A stretch of DNA of 31,972 bases from a virus. Under the pieces are notes generated by a model that was not told where the DNA came from, did no database searches, and saw only the letters and a program-made list of their open reading frames with translations. The stretch covers positions 1-31,972 of the IMG/VR virus record IMGVR_UViG_3300025671_000284; one strand, given 5' to 3'. The position numbers and the translations under genes are program-made. This document shows positions 1-7,421 of the stretch, in pieces; the first letter of the stretch is position 1; each line of letters starts with the position of its first letter.

Positions 1-1752
1 GTGCGCCTCGAAGACTACATTGTTGAAGGCGGTAAGTTGCGCGCCTGGAATGCCAACTTCGAGCGCGTGATCTGGAACAAGATCATGGTCGAGCGATACA
101 AATGGCCGCGCACTCGCTCCTCGCAATGGTTCTGCACAATGGCACAGGCCAGCGCGATGGGTCTGCCCCGCGCCCTCGGCCAAGCTGCCGACGTTCTCGG
201 CGTCGAACAGCAGAAGGATAAGACAGGCCAAGGCTTGATGCTGCGCATGGCTCGGCCACGCAAAACAAAAGCCGATGGAACGCACACATGGTGGAACACG
301 CCCGACAAGATGCAAGCCTTGTTCGACTATTGCCTTCAGGACGTGCGGACGGAAGTCTCCGTCGCCGAACGTCTGATCGAAATGGACGAACAGGAACGCC
401 AAGTCTTTCTACTTGACCAGCGCGTCAACGACCGAGGCGTTATGCTCGACCGCGATCTACTTGAGCGCGTCAGAGTATTAGCCGACAATAGTAAAGAAGA
501 TATAGACGCAGAGATAGCACGTTTAACTAAAGGCCAAGTAACTGGAGCCACTAAGGGTGTCGATCTGGTGAAGTGGCTGAATGCTTATGGCATCTCCACA
601 AAAAGCGTGGACAAGCAGCACGTCACTAGGATGTTGGATTTACCCAACCTTCACCCCGTGATCCGCAAGGTTCTTATGCTGCGGCAGGACGGCGCAAAGT
701 CCAGCACTGCTAAATTAGATAGCATGGAGAGCGCGGCTGGTGCTGACGACCGGATGCGCGGGCTGCTGGTTTATCATGGCGCAGCCACGGGGCGTTGGTC
801 TGGCAAGCTCGTCCAGCCACAGAACTTCCCTCGCCCAAGCCGATCACAGGATGAACTCAACGAGATCATCGCCAAGTTGAAGGACGATCAGTCGGTTGCC
901 GATCACGGCGCTGGCACACTAATTGCCTCCGACTTGCTGCGCTCGATGTTAATCGCCAAGCCAGGACACCGCTTGCTCTTTGCGGACTATGCGGCAATCG
1001 AAGCGCGTGTATTGGCGTGGCTGGCCGGTGAGACGGAACTGGTCAAGACCTTCGCTGCTGGCGGCGATGTATATAAGGTGATGGCGAAGGACATCTACAA
1101 TAAGCCTGTCGATAAGATTGACGGGAACGAACGCCAAGTTGGCAAGATGGCGATCCTCGGCTGCGGCTATGGCATGGGCGGCAAACGCTTCGCCGAGCAA
1201 TGCAAAGCGATGGGCATTGAAGTGGATTCAGAAGAAGCCAAGCGCATTGTCTATGTCTATCGTGAGAGCAACAGCGCGATCTCGAACTACTGGCGCGATA
1301 TAGAGGATGAGTTTCTGGAGAACTGCCGCGAAGTGATCTCGCAAAGTGGGCAGTTTGCGAGACTGCCACTAAAGTCTGGCCGGTGCCTTACGTACCACAA
1401 CCCTCGCATTGTGGAACGTGAGACGCCGTGGAGCGCCAAGCGCGAAGCCGTTGAAGTAGACACCTTGAACAGCGTGACGCGGCAGTGGACATCGCAGATC
1501 ATATGGGGTGGTCTGCTGACAGAGAACGTAGTCCAGGCCACCGCCCGCGACCTGATGGCCGGTGCGATGATGCGGCTAGAGATGGCTGGCTACCCCGTAA
1601 TTATGTCTGTGCATGACGAAATCATTTGCGAAGTACCAGACAATCATGGCACACTCGCCGAGATGATTGACCTTATGGTCGAAGTTCCGGCGTGGGCGGA
1701 GGGTTGTCCGATTGCGGCGGAAGGCAAAGAAGGGCCGCGATATGAAAAGTAA
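1..1752 (+). CDS. polA: Family A DNA polymerase (PolI-like), 5'-truncated by window edge
   Basis: Replicative phage DNA polymerase of family A; it synthesizes the phage genome. The C-terminal polymerase domain is complete. Motif A is DYAAIEAR (about residues 329-336). Motif B is the stretch GNERQVGKMAILGCGYGMGG, with the Arg, Lys and Tyr-Gly of the O-helix. Motif C is SVHDEI near residue 544. The N-terminal part (to about residue 130) looks like the tail of a 3'-5' exonuclease domain, including a late YCLQDVRTE segment like Exo III. The first exonuclease motif (DxE) is absent, so the true start lies left of position 1 and the GTG at position 1 should not be taken as the start. It is the first visible gene of the plus-strand replication operon and overlaps the next gene by 11 bases. 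The polymerase assignment is firm; the exonuclease part is inferred. Confidence 0.95.
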   Translation: MRLEDYIVEGGKLRAWNANFERVIWNKIMVERYKWPRTRSSQWFCTMAQASAMGLPRALGQAADVLGVEQQKDKTGQGLMLRMARPRKTKADGTHTWWNTPDKMQALFDYCLQDVRTEVSVAERLIEMDEQERQVFLLDQRVNDRGVMLDRDLLERVRVLADNSKEDIDAEIARLTKGQVTGATKGVDLVKWLNAYGISTKSVDKQHVTRMLDLPNLHPVIRKVLMLRQDGAKSSTAKLDSMESAAGADDRMRGLLVYHGAATGRWSGKLVQPQNFPRPSRSQDELNEIIAKLKDDQSVADHGAGTLIASDLLRSMLIAKPGHRLLFADYAAIEARVLAWLAGETELVKTFAAGGDVYKVMAKDIYNKPVDKIDGNERQVGKMAILGCGYGMGGKRFAEQCKAMGIEVDSEEAKRIVYVYRESNSAISNYWRDIEDEFLENCREVISQSGQFARLPLKSGRCLTYHNPRIVERETPWSAKREAVEVDTLNSVTRQWTSQIIWGGLLTENVVQATARDLMAGAMMRLEMAGYPVIMSVHDEIICEVPDNHGTLAEMIDLMVEVPAWAEGCPIAAEGKEGPRYEK

Positions 1753-1939
1753 CCTGAGTGGTAAGATGGCCGAGCGATACCGCATTGTCGAACACGTTCG
1801 CGACACGGCCCATCATATCTTGGGGACTGCGATCTCCGACCCAGGAATGGACATTGAACGCGCTGACATCATTTGCACAGTGCTGGAAGACGTGGCCAAC
1901 AGCATTGAAGAGGGAGATCACTGGTCACATTTGAACTGA
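1742..1939 (+). CDS. Small hypothetical protein (65 aa)
   Basis: Unrecognized 65-aa protein. The ATG at 1742 sits inside the end of the polymerase gene, whose TAA is at 1750-1752, so translation is probably coupled. The frame stays open further upstream to 1667, but that extension lies wholly inside the polymerase reading frame and is very Arg/Lys-rich, so the shorter start is preferred. The protein is predicted helical and mixed-charge (MAERYRIVEHVRDTAHHI, then DIERADIICTVLEDVANSI) and probably soluble. Position suggests a replication accessory or host-takeover role, but nothing in the sequence shows a function. Confidence 0.6.
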   Translation: MKSNLSGKMAERYRIVEHVRDTAHHILGTAISDPGMDIERADIICTVLEDVANSIEEGDHWSHLN

Positions 1940-1951
1940 AGGAGAGATGAC

Positions 1952-2161
1952 ATGGCGCACAGACTAAACATAGGCCCGACAACACCAGCCGAATGCGGCT
2001 CTGCCGACGCTTACTACAGCGGGGGCCGATGGTATGGATACAAGCCGCACTGCTATCGTGATGAGGGATATGTTCCCGATTGCGATATGACAGCCGAGGA
2101 GCTGCGTGAGTATCGTGACGCATTCATGGCAGAAGATGATGAAAAGGATTGGGGAAGATGA
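1952..2161 (+). CDS. Small hypothetical protein (69 aa), Tyr/Asp-rich
   Basis: Unrecognized 69-aa protein with a good ribosome-binding site: AAGGAGAG ends six bases before the ATG at 1952. It carries a Gly/Tyr/Trp-rich N-terminal half (SGGRWYGYKPHCY) with two cysteines, Cys34 and Cys44, and a strongly acidic C-terminus (AEDDEKDW). The stop TGA at 2159-2161 overlaps the ATG of the next gene, so it belongs to the coupled string of small genes between the polymerase and the aaRS-like gene. No function can be assigned. Confidence 0.65.
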   Translation: MAHRLNIGPTTPAECGSADAYYSGGRWYGYKPHCYRDEGYVPDCDMTAEELREYRDAFMAEDDEKDWGR

Positions 2162-2301
2162 AACATACTATGCTTATTGGCTGCGCCGCAGTTCTCGTTG
2201 GGTTCTCGGCGTGGTTTCTCCGACACAAAAAGAACACGCTCTTTGATGACATCGACATCAAGTTTAGGCGTGGAGACTTAGGAGGGTGGGGCGATGATTA
2301 A
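2158..2301 (+). CDS. Small single-pass membrane protein (47 aa)
   Basis: A 47-aa reading frame starts at an ATG overlapping the previous stop (ATGA at 2158-2161). Residues 4-21 form one hydrophobic segment (MLIGCAAVLVGFSAWFL) followed by a basic patch RHKK, fitting an N-terminal membrane anchor with the charged tail in the cytoplasm. The tail is acidic then Gly-rich (DDIDIKF, GDLGGWGDD). The segment contains a cysteine at position 9, but there is no clean lipobox context. Its 3' end overlaps the next gene by 8 bases. It may be an early inner-membrane protein; the function is unknown. Confidence 0.55.
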   Translation: MKHTMLIGCAAVLVGFSAWFLRHKKNTLFDDIDIKFRRGDLGGWGDD

Positions 2302-2440
2302 GCTAGACCCGTCGATCACCGACCCGAAAGTGTTAGCGCGGCGCATTGCTGAACTGCATGACCGCGTTGAGCAGCTTGAGGCTGAGATCGAGCGGCTTAA
2401 GATTGAGGGCCAAATGATTGATGAGGGAGACGACTGGTGA
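2294..2440 (+). CDS. Small coiled-coil protein (48 aa)
   Basis: A 48-aa frame runs from ATG 2294 (inside the end of the preceding gene) to TGA 2438-2440, which overlaps the GTG start of the aaRS-like gene. Residues about 16-40 show a regular hydrophobic heptad pattern (ARRIAELHDRVEQLEAEIER), so a short dimeric or trimeric coiled coil is likely. The C-terminus is acidic. Such tiny coiled-coil proteins are common in phage early operons. No specific function is visible; the overlaps on both sides support it as a real gene. Confidence 0.55.
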   Translation: MIKLDPSITDPKVLARRIAELHDRVEQLEAEIERLKIEGQMIDEGDDW

Positions 2441-3132
2441 GTGAGGCGTTATTTCAGCACGGGGGTCTTCGGTTCTGGCACGAACGTGAAATACGGCTGC
2501 GAGAGCATGTGATCGCCGAACTGGCTGCGGCAGTGCGCGACACCTTGACCCGCGAATGGGCTATGTATCGCGTTGAGGGGCCGATCCTGCACCCGCGAGA
2601 TCAAATCTCGCCGTCCTATGACGATGGAGACATTTTCGTCACTAATCACAAGGGCTGGTGCCTACGGGCTGAAACCACACCTTCGAGCTATGCGTATGCG
2701 CGCTGGATGATGAAGCGGGGCGCGGGGTTGCCGTTGTGCATTTGGCAGGCGGGGATTTCGTCGCGGCGCGAGACAAACGACGGGGCCAGCGCGGCCAAAC
2801 TACGGTTCAATTCGTTTTGGCAGATTGAGTTTCAGTGCATTGTGCCTCTGGCAGAGAAGAGGCGCGACGGGGCTTTGCGCGGCAAGTTAATTGAAGCTTG
2901 TCGCCCTGTGGTTGAGCGGGTGACGATGGCGGACACACGGGTTGTTGATAGCGACCGATTACCTTCCTATTCCGAAAGCACACGGGACCTTGAGGTAAGG
3001 CTCGCAAACGATTGGAGGGAAGTCGCGTCTTGTTCGATCCGCACGGACTTTTCGCCTGACACCCGCGTGGTTGAAATGGCCTTTGGGCTTGATCGCCTTG
3101 TGACAATAGCCGGATTAGGAGAGACGAAATGA
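2437..3132 (+). CDS. Class II aminoacyl-tRNA-synthetase-like core protein (glycyl-tRNA-synthetase-like)
   Basis: 231 aa resembling only the catalytic core of a class II synthetase, closest by eye to glycyl-tRNA synthetase. Motif 1-like: YRVEGPILHP, residues 44-53, with the conserved Pro. LRAETTP (76-82) matches the RPET loop of GlyRS. Motif 2-like: an RxE at 110-112, then LRFNSFWQIEF (122-132), matching the GlyRS RVREFTMAEIE region. Then LPSYSESTRDLEV and WREVASCSIRTDF, like the GlyRS glycine-pocket strand, and motif 3-like VVEMAFGLDR (211-220) with the ATP-binding Arg. In GlyRS the motif 3 Glu is followed two residues on by Ser; here it is Ala. The protein is about half the size of a GlyRS and lacks an anticodon-binding domain, so it may activate an amino acid for another acceptor or be a non-tRNA paralogue. 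GTG start at 2437, with GAGGGAG upstream. It overlaps both neighbours by 4 bases. The fold call is fairly sure; the activity is unknown. Confidence 0.75.
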   Translation: MSEALFQHGGLRFWHEREIRLREHVIAELAAAVRDTLTREWAMYRVEGPILHPRDQISPSYDDGDIFVTNHKGWCLRAETTPSSYAYARWMMKRGAGLPLCIWQAGISSRRETNDGASAAKLRFNSFWQIEFQCIVPLAEKRRDGALRGKLIEACRPVVERVTMADTRVVDSDRLPSYSESTRDLEVRLANDWREVASCSIRTDFSPDTRVVEMAFGLDRLVTIAGLGETK

Positions 3133-3263
3133 CCGACGATGAGAGCGAGCCAGGTTCATGGAAACTAGCTCTAGAGTTAGGTCCGTGGCGCAGGATTGGT
3201 AAGAATACCTACACAAACGAGAAGAATGAAAATGTCCGAGACGAAGATACGACTACTGAATAA
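3129..3263 (+). CDS. Possible small hypothetical protein (44 aa)
   Basis: A 44-aa frame opens at an ATG overlapping the stop of the aaRS-like gene (ATGA, 3129-3132) and runs to TAA 3261-3263. It is hydrophilic, with an acidic N-terminus (MTDDESEPGSW), one Trp-rich stretch (ELGPWRRIGKN) and an acidic tail. Its last 32 bases overlap the start of the DnaA-like gene, an overlap longer than the others in this operon. It may be a real coupled gene or a chance frame. Support comes from the overlapping start and lack of any other gene in 3133-3231; no family is recognized. Confidence 0.4.
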   Translation: MTDDESEPGSWKLALELGPWRRIGKNTYTNEKNENVRDEDTTTE

Positions 3264-3633
3264 GGCGAGTGAACTGTTTGATCTGTCTGTGAAGGAGATA
3301 GCCGGAAACGCTAGATATAAATACCTTATGCCGGCTCGCTTTGCGATGTACAAAACTTTGCGTGAGCGGGGCTGGAGCTACCCGCGTATCGGTAAGCTGT
3401 TCGGCGGCAAGGATCACTCGACAATCATCCACGGCGTTCGTCGTGCAGACTATATGATTGAGAAAGACGCAGACTATGCGGCCAAGGTAAAGGCGTTGAC
3501 GGAGACACGGCTCACGCCCACTGCGTTGACAAAGGAAGAGGTCGAAGCACAACTACTCGCAATGCGTAAGAAGACCGGCATCCCTGAGCTAGAGGAAGAT
3601 GACGATTGGCTAGGGGATTTAATTCGTGACTGA
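3232..3633 (+). CDS. Stand-alone DnaA domain IV (origin-binding helix-turn-helix) protein
   Basis: 133 aa. Residues about 33-74 match the DNA-binding domain IV of bacterial DnaA: ARFAMYKTLRERGWSYPRIG and then FGGKDHSTIIHG, which is the DnaA signature helix (FGGRDHTTV-H-A in the bacterial family). There is no AAA+ ATPase domain, so it cannot act as a full initiator. It would bind DnaA-box-like DNA as an origin-recognition, repressor or anti-initiation factor. The C-terminal 55 residues are acidic (LEEDDDW) and may contact a partner. The frame extends upstream to a TTG at 3196, but GAGAAG at 3219-3224 is 7 bases before ATG 3232, so this start is preferred; ATG 3226 is possible. It overlaps the next gene's GTG. 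The domain call is strong; the role is inferred. Confidence 0.8.
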   Translation: MSETKIRLLNKASELFDLSVKEIAGNARYKYLMPARFAMYKTLRERGWSYPRIGKLFGGKDHSTIIHGVRRADYMIEKDADYAAKVKALTETRLTPTALTKEEVEAQLLAMRKKTGIPELEEDDDWLGDLIRD

Positions 3634-3844
3634 TTTTGATCGGGACGAGACGCTTAATAATAAGTACGCGCAAGAAGGATGGGGTGCAGATTCAAAAGTC
3701 CCCAGCCATCTGCGACCCGTAGCTGCGGGATTGTATCTAACAGAAACTATGGTTCCGCAACTATGGATTGAGATACGAGAGATGCAGCGACGAATAAAAG
3801 AGAGAGAAAAACAAAGGAGATACAGAGAATGGCTGGCGAGATAG
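3626..3844 (+). CDS. Small hypothetical protein (72 aa) with basic helix
   Basis: A 72-aa frame with GTG start at 3626 overlapping the end of the DnaA-like gene by 8 bases, and ending 16 bases inside the DUF2800 gene. The N-terminal half is mixed charge (DFDRDETLNNKYAQEGWG). The C-terminus is a long Arg/Lys/Glu helix (EMQRRIKEREKQRRYREW), which could bind nucleic acid or form a coiled coil. Its overlaps place it in the replication operon, just before the nuclease. No family is recognized and no function is proposed. Confidence 0.6.
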   Translation: MTDFDRDETLNNKYAQEGWGADSKVPSHLRPVAAGLYLTETMVPQLWIEIREMQRRIKEREKQRRYREWLAR

Positions 3845-4989
3845 CACACGCATCTTTTGGTGCGTCCAACTCCAAGCGCCGCATGGCGTGTCCTGGAAGT
3901 CTGAAGGCCGAGGAACGGTTTCCAGATGAGAGCAGCCCCTTTGCCGAACTAGGCACGGCGGCGCACGAACTGGGCGAGCATTGCTTGGAAAACAATATCG
4001 AAGACGTAGCCCTGTGCATCGGCGGCTCATTCAACGATCATATCGTAGATGACAACATGGCCACCGCTGTGCAGACTTACGTCAACTTCGTCCGCGCAAC
4101 TGAGGCAGAAGAAGCGCCAGCACTGCTGCGGCTCGAACAACGCTTCAGTCTCGAAGACCTCGACCCACCTATGCCTATGTTCGGTACCAGCGACTGCACG
4201 ATCTACGGCAAGGAAACAGGAAATCTGTGGATAATTGACTATAAGCACGGCCAAGGTGTGGCAGTCGATGTCGAAGACAACGCGCAGCTTAAATACTATG
4301 CCTTGGGCGCTGTCCTGAAGATCGGAAACAAAGCGCCTATCAATCAAGTTCACACTGCCATCGTGCAGCCACGCGCCTCGCACCGTGATGGTTCGATCAG
4401 GACATATAGCTACACGAAAGACGAGATACTGGACTTCGGGACAGACTTGATCGACGCCGCCCACGCTGCGCTTGCGCCGGATGCGCCACTGATTGCTGGC
4501 GATCACTGCAAGTTCTGTAAGGCAGCGGGCGTTTGCTCGGCGCTGAGAGGTAATGCTCTGGCGGTGGCGCAAGATGAGTTCGGAGCTATCAAGTCTGTGG
4601 ATGACTTGACACCTGAAGAGATCGGCGCCTACATGGACAAGCTACCATTGGTAGAGGAGTGGATCAAATCATTACGCCGTCACGCGCATACGATGTTGGA
4701 AGCTGGAACATCCGTTCCTGGTTTCAAGCTCGTCGAGAAGCGCCCGACGCGGCGATGGAAGAACCAAGAAGAACTGCTCGACTGGGCAGCTTCAGAGAAT
4801 CTGGAGGACGAGGAGATATTCGAGAAGAAGATCAAGTCGCCCGCTCAGATTGAGAAAGTTGTGGGAAAGAAGAATGTCCCCAGCGATCTCATCATGTCAG
4901 TATCAACGGGGCTGTCGATGGTTCCCGATACTGATCGCCGACCGCCGGCGGCTTTGTTAGCCTCCGACGAATTTACCGTGAATGAGTGA
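3829..4989 (+). CDS. DUF2800-type PD-(D/E)XK (RecB/Cas4-like) nuclease
   Basis: 386 aa, typical of phage DUF2800 proteins, which belong to the RecB-like nuclease group and commonly sit beside a DUF2815 gene and a family A polymerase, as here. Conserved features are the N-terminal ASNSKRRMACPGSLKAEE segment, GTAAHELGEHCL (the RecB-type His motif), GTSDCTIYG followed by LWIIDYKHGQG (Asp and the D-x-K catalytic pair) and NAQLKYYALGA (the Q/Y motif IV). A Cys cluster HCKFCKAAGVC around residue 226 is reminiscent of the Fe-S cysteines of AddB/Cas4 nucleases. It probably processes DNA ends or recombination intermediates during phage replication. AGGAG at 3815-3819 precedes the ATG. Family recognition is good; the substrate is inferred. 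Confidence 0.87.
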   Translation: MAGEIAHASFGASNSKRRMACPGSLKAEERFPDESSPFAELGTAAHELGEHCLENNIEDVALCIGGSFNDHIVDDNMATAVQTYVNFVRATEAEEAPALLRLEQRFSLEDLDPPMPMFGTSDCTIYGKETGNLWIIDYKHGQGVAVDVEDNAQLKYYALGAVLKIGNKAPINQVHTAIVQPRASHRDGSIRTYSYTKDEILDFGTDLIDAAHAALAPDAPLIAGDHCKFCKAAGVCSALRGNALAVAQDEFGAIKSVDDLTPEEIGAYMDKLPLVEEWIKSLRRHAHTMLEAGTSVPGFKLVEKRPTRRWKNQEELLDWAASENLEDEEIFEKKIKSPAQIEKVVGKKNVPSDLIMSVSTGLSMVPDTDRRPPAALLASDEFTVNE

Positions 4990-5003
4990 ATAAGGAAGTA
5001 CGT

Positions 5004-5564
5004 ATGACAAAAGTGATTACGCCTGAAGCCGTTATTAGCTATCCGCATATCTTTGAGCCGCAGACACCTCCTGGTGCGAGCGAGCCGGTTTATAGTTGCG
5101 CGCTCGTCTTTAAGGACGACGTGGATATTACAGACATGAAGGCGGCGGTTATGGCCGTGGCCAAGGAGAAGTGGGGGGACAAGACACGAGACATGATTAA
5201 GGCGGGTAAAATCCGTATGCCGTTTCGTGAAGACGCAACCGACAAGGGATACCCTGAAGGCTCGACGTTCATCAACGTCAAGTCGAAGCAACAACCTGGC
5301 GTTGTGTCTATTTATGCTGATGACAGCGGCAAGCCTGCCTCTATTAACGATCCGAAGGAAATCTATCCAGGGACTATCGTGAAGGCATCGCTGCGGGCCT
5401 ATGCCTACAGTGTCAATGGCAACAACGGTGTATCGTTTGCTCTCGGAAATCTTCAGAAGATCAAGGACGGCCCCCGCATGGACGGGCGTCTGTCTGCATC
5501 GGATGAATTTACAGCCGAAGCCAAGCCGACCGCCGACATCTCTGATCTCGACGATCTGCTATAA
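5004..5564 (+). CDS. DUF2815-type single-stranded DNA-binding protein
   Basis: 186 aa, matching the DUF2815 family of phage single-stranded DNA-binding proteins (OB fold, related to T7 gp2.5 in role). Visible hallmarks are the early ISYPHIFEP segment, YSCALVFKDD, a central FREDATDKGYPEG loop and FINVKSKQQPGVV, the segment GTIVKASLRAYAYS and a strongly acidic C-terminal tail ending DISDLDDLL, the usual partner-docking tail of SSBs. The frame opens with a GTG at 4986 that overlaps the preceding stop, but AAGGAAG at 4992-4998 lies 5 bases before ATG 5004, so the shorter form is chosen. It would coat single strands and recruit the polymerase or nuclease. It is the last plus-strand gene before the convergent hairpin. 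Confidence 0.88.
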   Translation: MTKVITPEAVISYPHIFEPQTPPGASEPVYSCALVFKDDVDITDMKAAVMAVAKEKWGDKTRDMIKAGKIRMPFREDATDKGYPEGSTFINVKSKQQPGVVSIYADDSGKPASINDPKEIYPGTIVKASLRAYAYSVNGNNGVSFALGNLQKIKDGPRMDGRLSASDEFTAEAKPTADISDLDDLL

Positions 5565-5570
5565 GTGATA

Positions 5571-5602
5571 GGGGCCGAGGCGCGTTGGGGTGTCTCGGTC
5601 CC
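5571..5602. terminator. Convergent hairpin terminator between the two operons
   Basis: GGGGCCGAG (5571-5579) pairs fully with CTCGGTCCC (5594-5602), including one G-U pair, around a 14-base loop. It lies exactly between the stop of the SSB gene and the stop of the leftward helicase gene, where the two transcripts meet. The downstream T-run is short (TTAAT), so termination may be weak or depend on other factors. The helicase stop codon at 5603-5605 abuts the stem, so the hairpin could serve both strands. Confidence 0.55.
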
Positions 5603-6886
5603 TTAATCCAACGCCTCGGAGATCATCCGAGCTTTCCGCCCAAGTGTCCGTGCAACGATTTCGTCAACCGAATTAGCTAACGCAAACGACCGCACGATCA
5701 CTGGCTTGGACTGGCCGATCCGATGCGATCTCTTTGACGCCTGAGCGTTAACCGCCGGCACCCAATCCATCTCCGCGAACACAACCTGGTTGGCCGCAGT
5801 CAACGTGATGGCTGTCGAACAGGCCGTGATCTGGCCGATAAAGACGCGGCAATCTTTGTCGTTCTGGAAGCGGTCGATCTCTTCTTGGCGTTCGCCCGCT
5901 GTCATGCCGCCCACGATGTACGCCGGATTGAACTCCGCTAGTCCTTCACGCAACGCTTCGAGTGCTGCACGGTGGTAGGCGAACACTACGACTTTATCGT
6001 AAGCGTTGTCTTTTAGCTCGCCCGCTAACTGCGCAGCCACAGGCTTCGCCTTGGCCAGCGCGGTCAGCCGCCTTAGCGACGCCATGTGCGGCGCGATGTC
6101 GTCCAGTTTGTTACTTACATCATCTTGCGTGACTGCGCTTTGCAGAATAAGCTCGACGGCTTCCCGCTCTTGCTCGTTCTCGATGTGCTTCATATCGTCC
6201 CAGCCATCGACCTCGATGACTGCGTCCTGCCACCAGAGCGGGGGCAGTTCTGTCAGCACATTCTCGGACTTACGGCGTAACATAATTGAGGACAGGATCG
6301 TCTTGAACTCGCCCATCCTCTCGGCCTTGTTGCCGAGAACCTTCAGCCCGAACTGCCCGCGCCACGTCTTGCAAAAGTAGAGAGTGTAGTCCGTAAAGTT
6401 GAGAGGGTACTGCCAGATGGCCTTGAGATGTGTCCAAAAATCACTGACATCGTTAGGAATGGGAGTGCCAGAAAGAAGCCAGACACGATCAGCAAAACGC
6501 ACAAGACCATCCCCACGGCAAAACTGGCCGTAGATATAACGAGTGCGCTTTGCCTGACGGTTCTTGAGATAATGCGCTTCGTCCAGGACCAGAACGTCAG
6601 GTTCAAACTTGGCAATCTCATTGCGCACCTCCTTGGACTGCGTCATCTTGTCATATGAAAAGACTTTTATCTCGCGCTCAACGCTACTCCATTTATCAAA
6701 CTCACGACGCCAGTTGATCTTGGCGATGGCGGGGCAGATCACAACGACTTTCTTCAGGCCGAGCTTATCACAAGCCGCGATCACCTGAATAGTCTTACCT
6801 AGTCCCTGCTCATCTGCCAGAAATGCGGCGGGATTATCAGCGAGGAAATCAGTCCCCGTTTTCTGATAGTCGAATAAATGATCCAT
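5603..6886 (-). CDS. SNF2-family (superfamily 2) DNA helicase/translocase
   Basis: 427 aa. It contains the full SNF2 motor: motif I DEQGLGKT (about residue 25), motif Ia VVICPA, motif II DEAH (about residue 99), motif III LLSGTPI, and in the second lobe VVVFAYHRAALEAL, motif V-type ACSTAITLTAANQVVF and motif VI QASKRSHRIGQ, the hallmark of SNF2 rather than DEAD or RecG helicases. It is short, close to the SMARCAL1-like core without accessory domains. Phages with DUF2800/DUF2815 modules often encode one; it probably remodels forks or anneals and displaces strands using ATP. It is the last gene of the leftward array and begins 38 bases inside the RuvC-like gene. Start ATG 6886. Confidence 0.92.
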   Translation of the reverse strand: MDHLFDYQKTGTDFLADNPAAFLADEQGLGKTIQVIAACDKLGLKKVVVICPAIAKINWRREFDKWSSVEREIKVFSYDKMTQSKEVRNEIAKFEPDVLVLDEAHYLKNRQAKRTRYIYGQFCRGDGLVRFADRVWLLSGTPIPNDVSDFWTHLKAIWQYPLNFTDYTLYFCKTWRGQFGLKVLGNKAERMGEFKTILSSIMLRRKSENVLTELPPLWWQDAVIEVDGWDDMKHIENEQEREAVELILQSAVTQDDVSNKLDDIAPHMASLRRLTALAKAKPVAAQLAGELKDNAYDKVVVFAYHRAALEALREGLAEFNPAYIVGGMTAGERQEEIDRFQNDKDCRVFIGQITACSTAITLTAANQVVFAEMDWVPAVNAQASKRSHRIGQSKPVIVRSFALANSVDEIVARTLGRKARMISEALD

Positions 6887-7421
6887 GTTCCTCTTCCTCT
6901 GCGGCGTAACACGCTATCAGCGTAGCATCCGCACGTCCATCATCTTTTTTTCGTGCAAAGAGATGGGCTTGATCGGGGAAGAGTTCTTGCGCACGGGCGC
7001 GGCTTCCGTCCTTACCGCCGAACAGACGCATTTTCTTCGTCCATGTGGCAGGGGGGACGAGGGAGAAGGGAATGTCGAGCGCAGCCAAGACACCCTCGAT
7101 GATACCGGCGGCGCGGCCAAAGCTGAAGGTCGAGGCCACGCCTTGGCCTGGCATGGAGTGAACCTTCTCTACGATTGCGCGGGCGCCATCGGCGTGGGAA
7201 CGCAAGAGATTAGCAAGGCACACCGCGTCAACTTGATTGACTTGGCGCGTCCCTCGTTTCACCTTAGTTGTCGGCATGTCGATGATGACGAGATGGTGTG
7301 TCTCGGTATCGAGGATCGCAAAGGCGCCAGTAGCGCCAGGATCAACTCCGATTATCTTACCACTTAACTTTGTGCGACCAGTAGCGGGCGCTAAGTTTGC
7401 TTGGGTTTGCGTCTTGGGCAT
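6849..7421 (-). CDS. RuvC-like Holliday junction resolvase
   Basis: 190 aa from ATG 7421. RNase H-fold signature: GKIIGVDPGATGAFAI (first catalytic Asp), AIVEKVHSMPGQG (Glu), then RKKDDGRADATLIACYAAE (final Asp pair). This matches phage RuvC-type resolvases that cut branched DNA before packaging. The frame extends upstream to 7496 within the preceding gene; ATG 7433, with AAGAAG 8 bases upstream, would give 194 aa and is an alternative. No in-frame start codon exists between 7421 and the catalytic Asp, so a real overlap of at least 65 bases with the upstream 95-aa gene is forced. The overlap with the helicase start (38 bases) suggests the two are made together for DNA processing. Confidence 0.88.
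   Translation of the reverse strand: MPKTQTQANLAPATGRTKLSGKIIGVDPGATGAFAILDTETHHLVIIDMPTTKVKRGTRQVNQVDAVCLANLLRSHADGARAIVEKVHSMPGQGVASTFSFGRAAGIIEGVLAALDIPFSLVPPATWTKKMRLFGGKDGSRARAQELFPDQAHLFARKKDDGRADATLIACYAAEEEEHGSFIRLSENGD

Noticed and set aside
1667-1741. Upstream extension of the 65-aa gene
   Set aside because: It lies inside the polymerase frame and is Arg/Lys-rich with no start context. ATG 1742 overlapping the polymerase stop is more likely.
4226-4234. Perfect DnaA-box match (TGTGGATAA) on the minus strand within the DUF2800 gene
   Set aside because: A single 9-base match in about 32 kb is not far from chance, and it encodes part of the conserved LWIID segment. No cluster of boxes is nearby.
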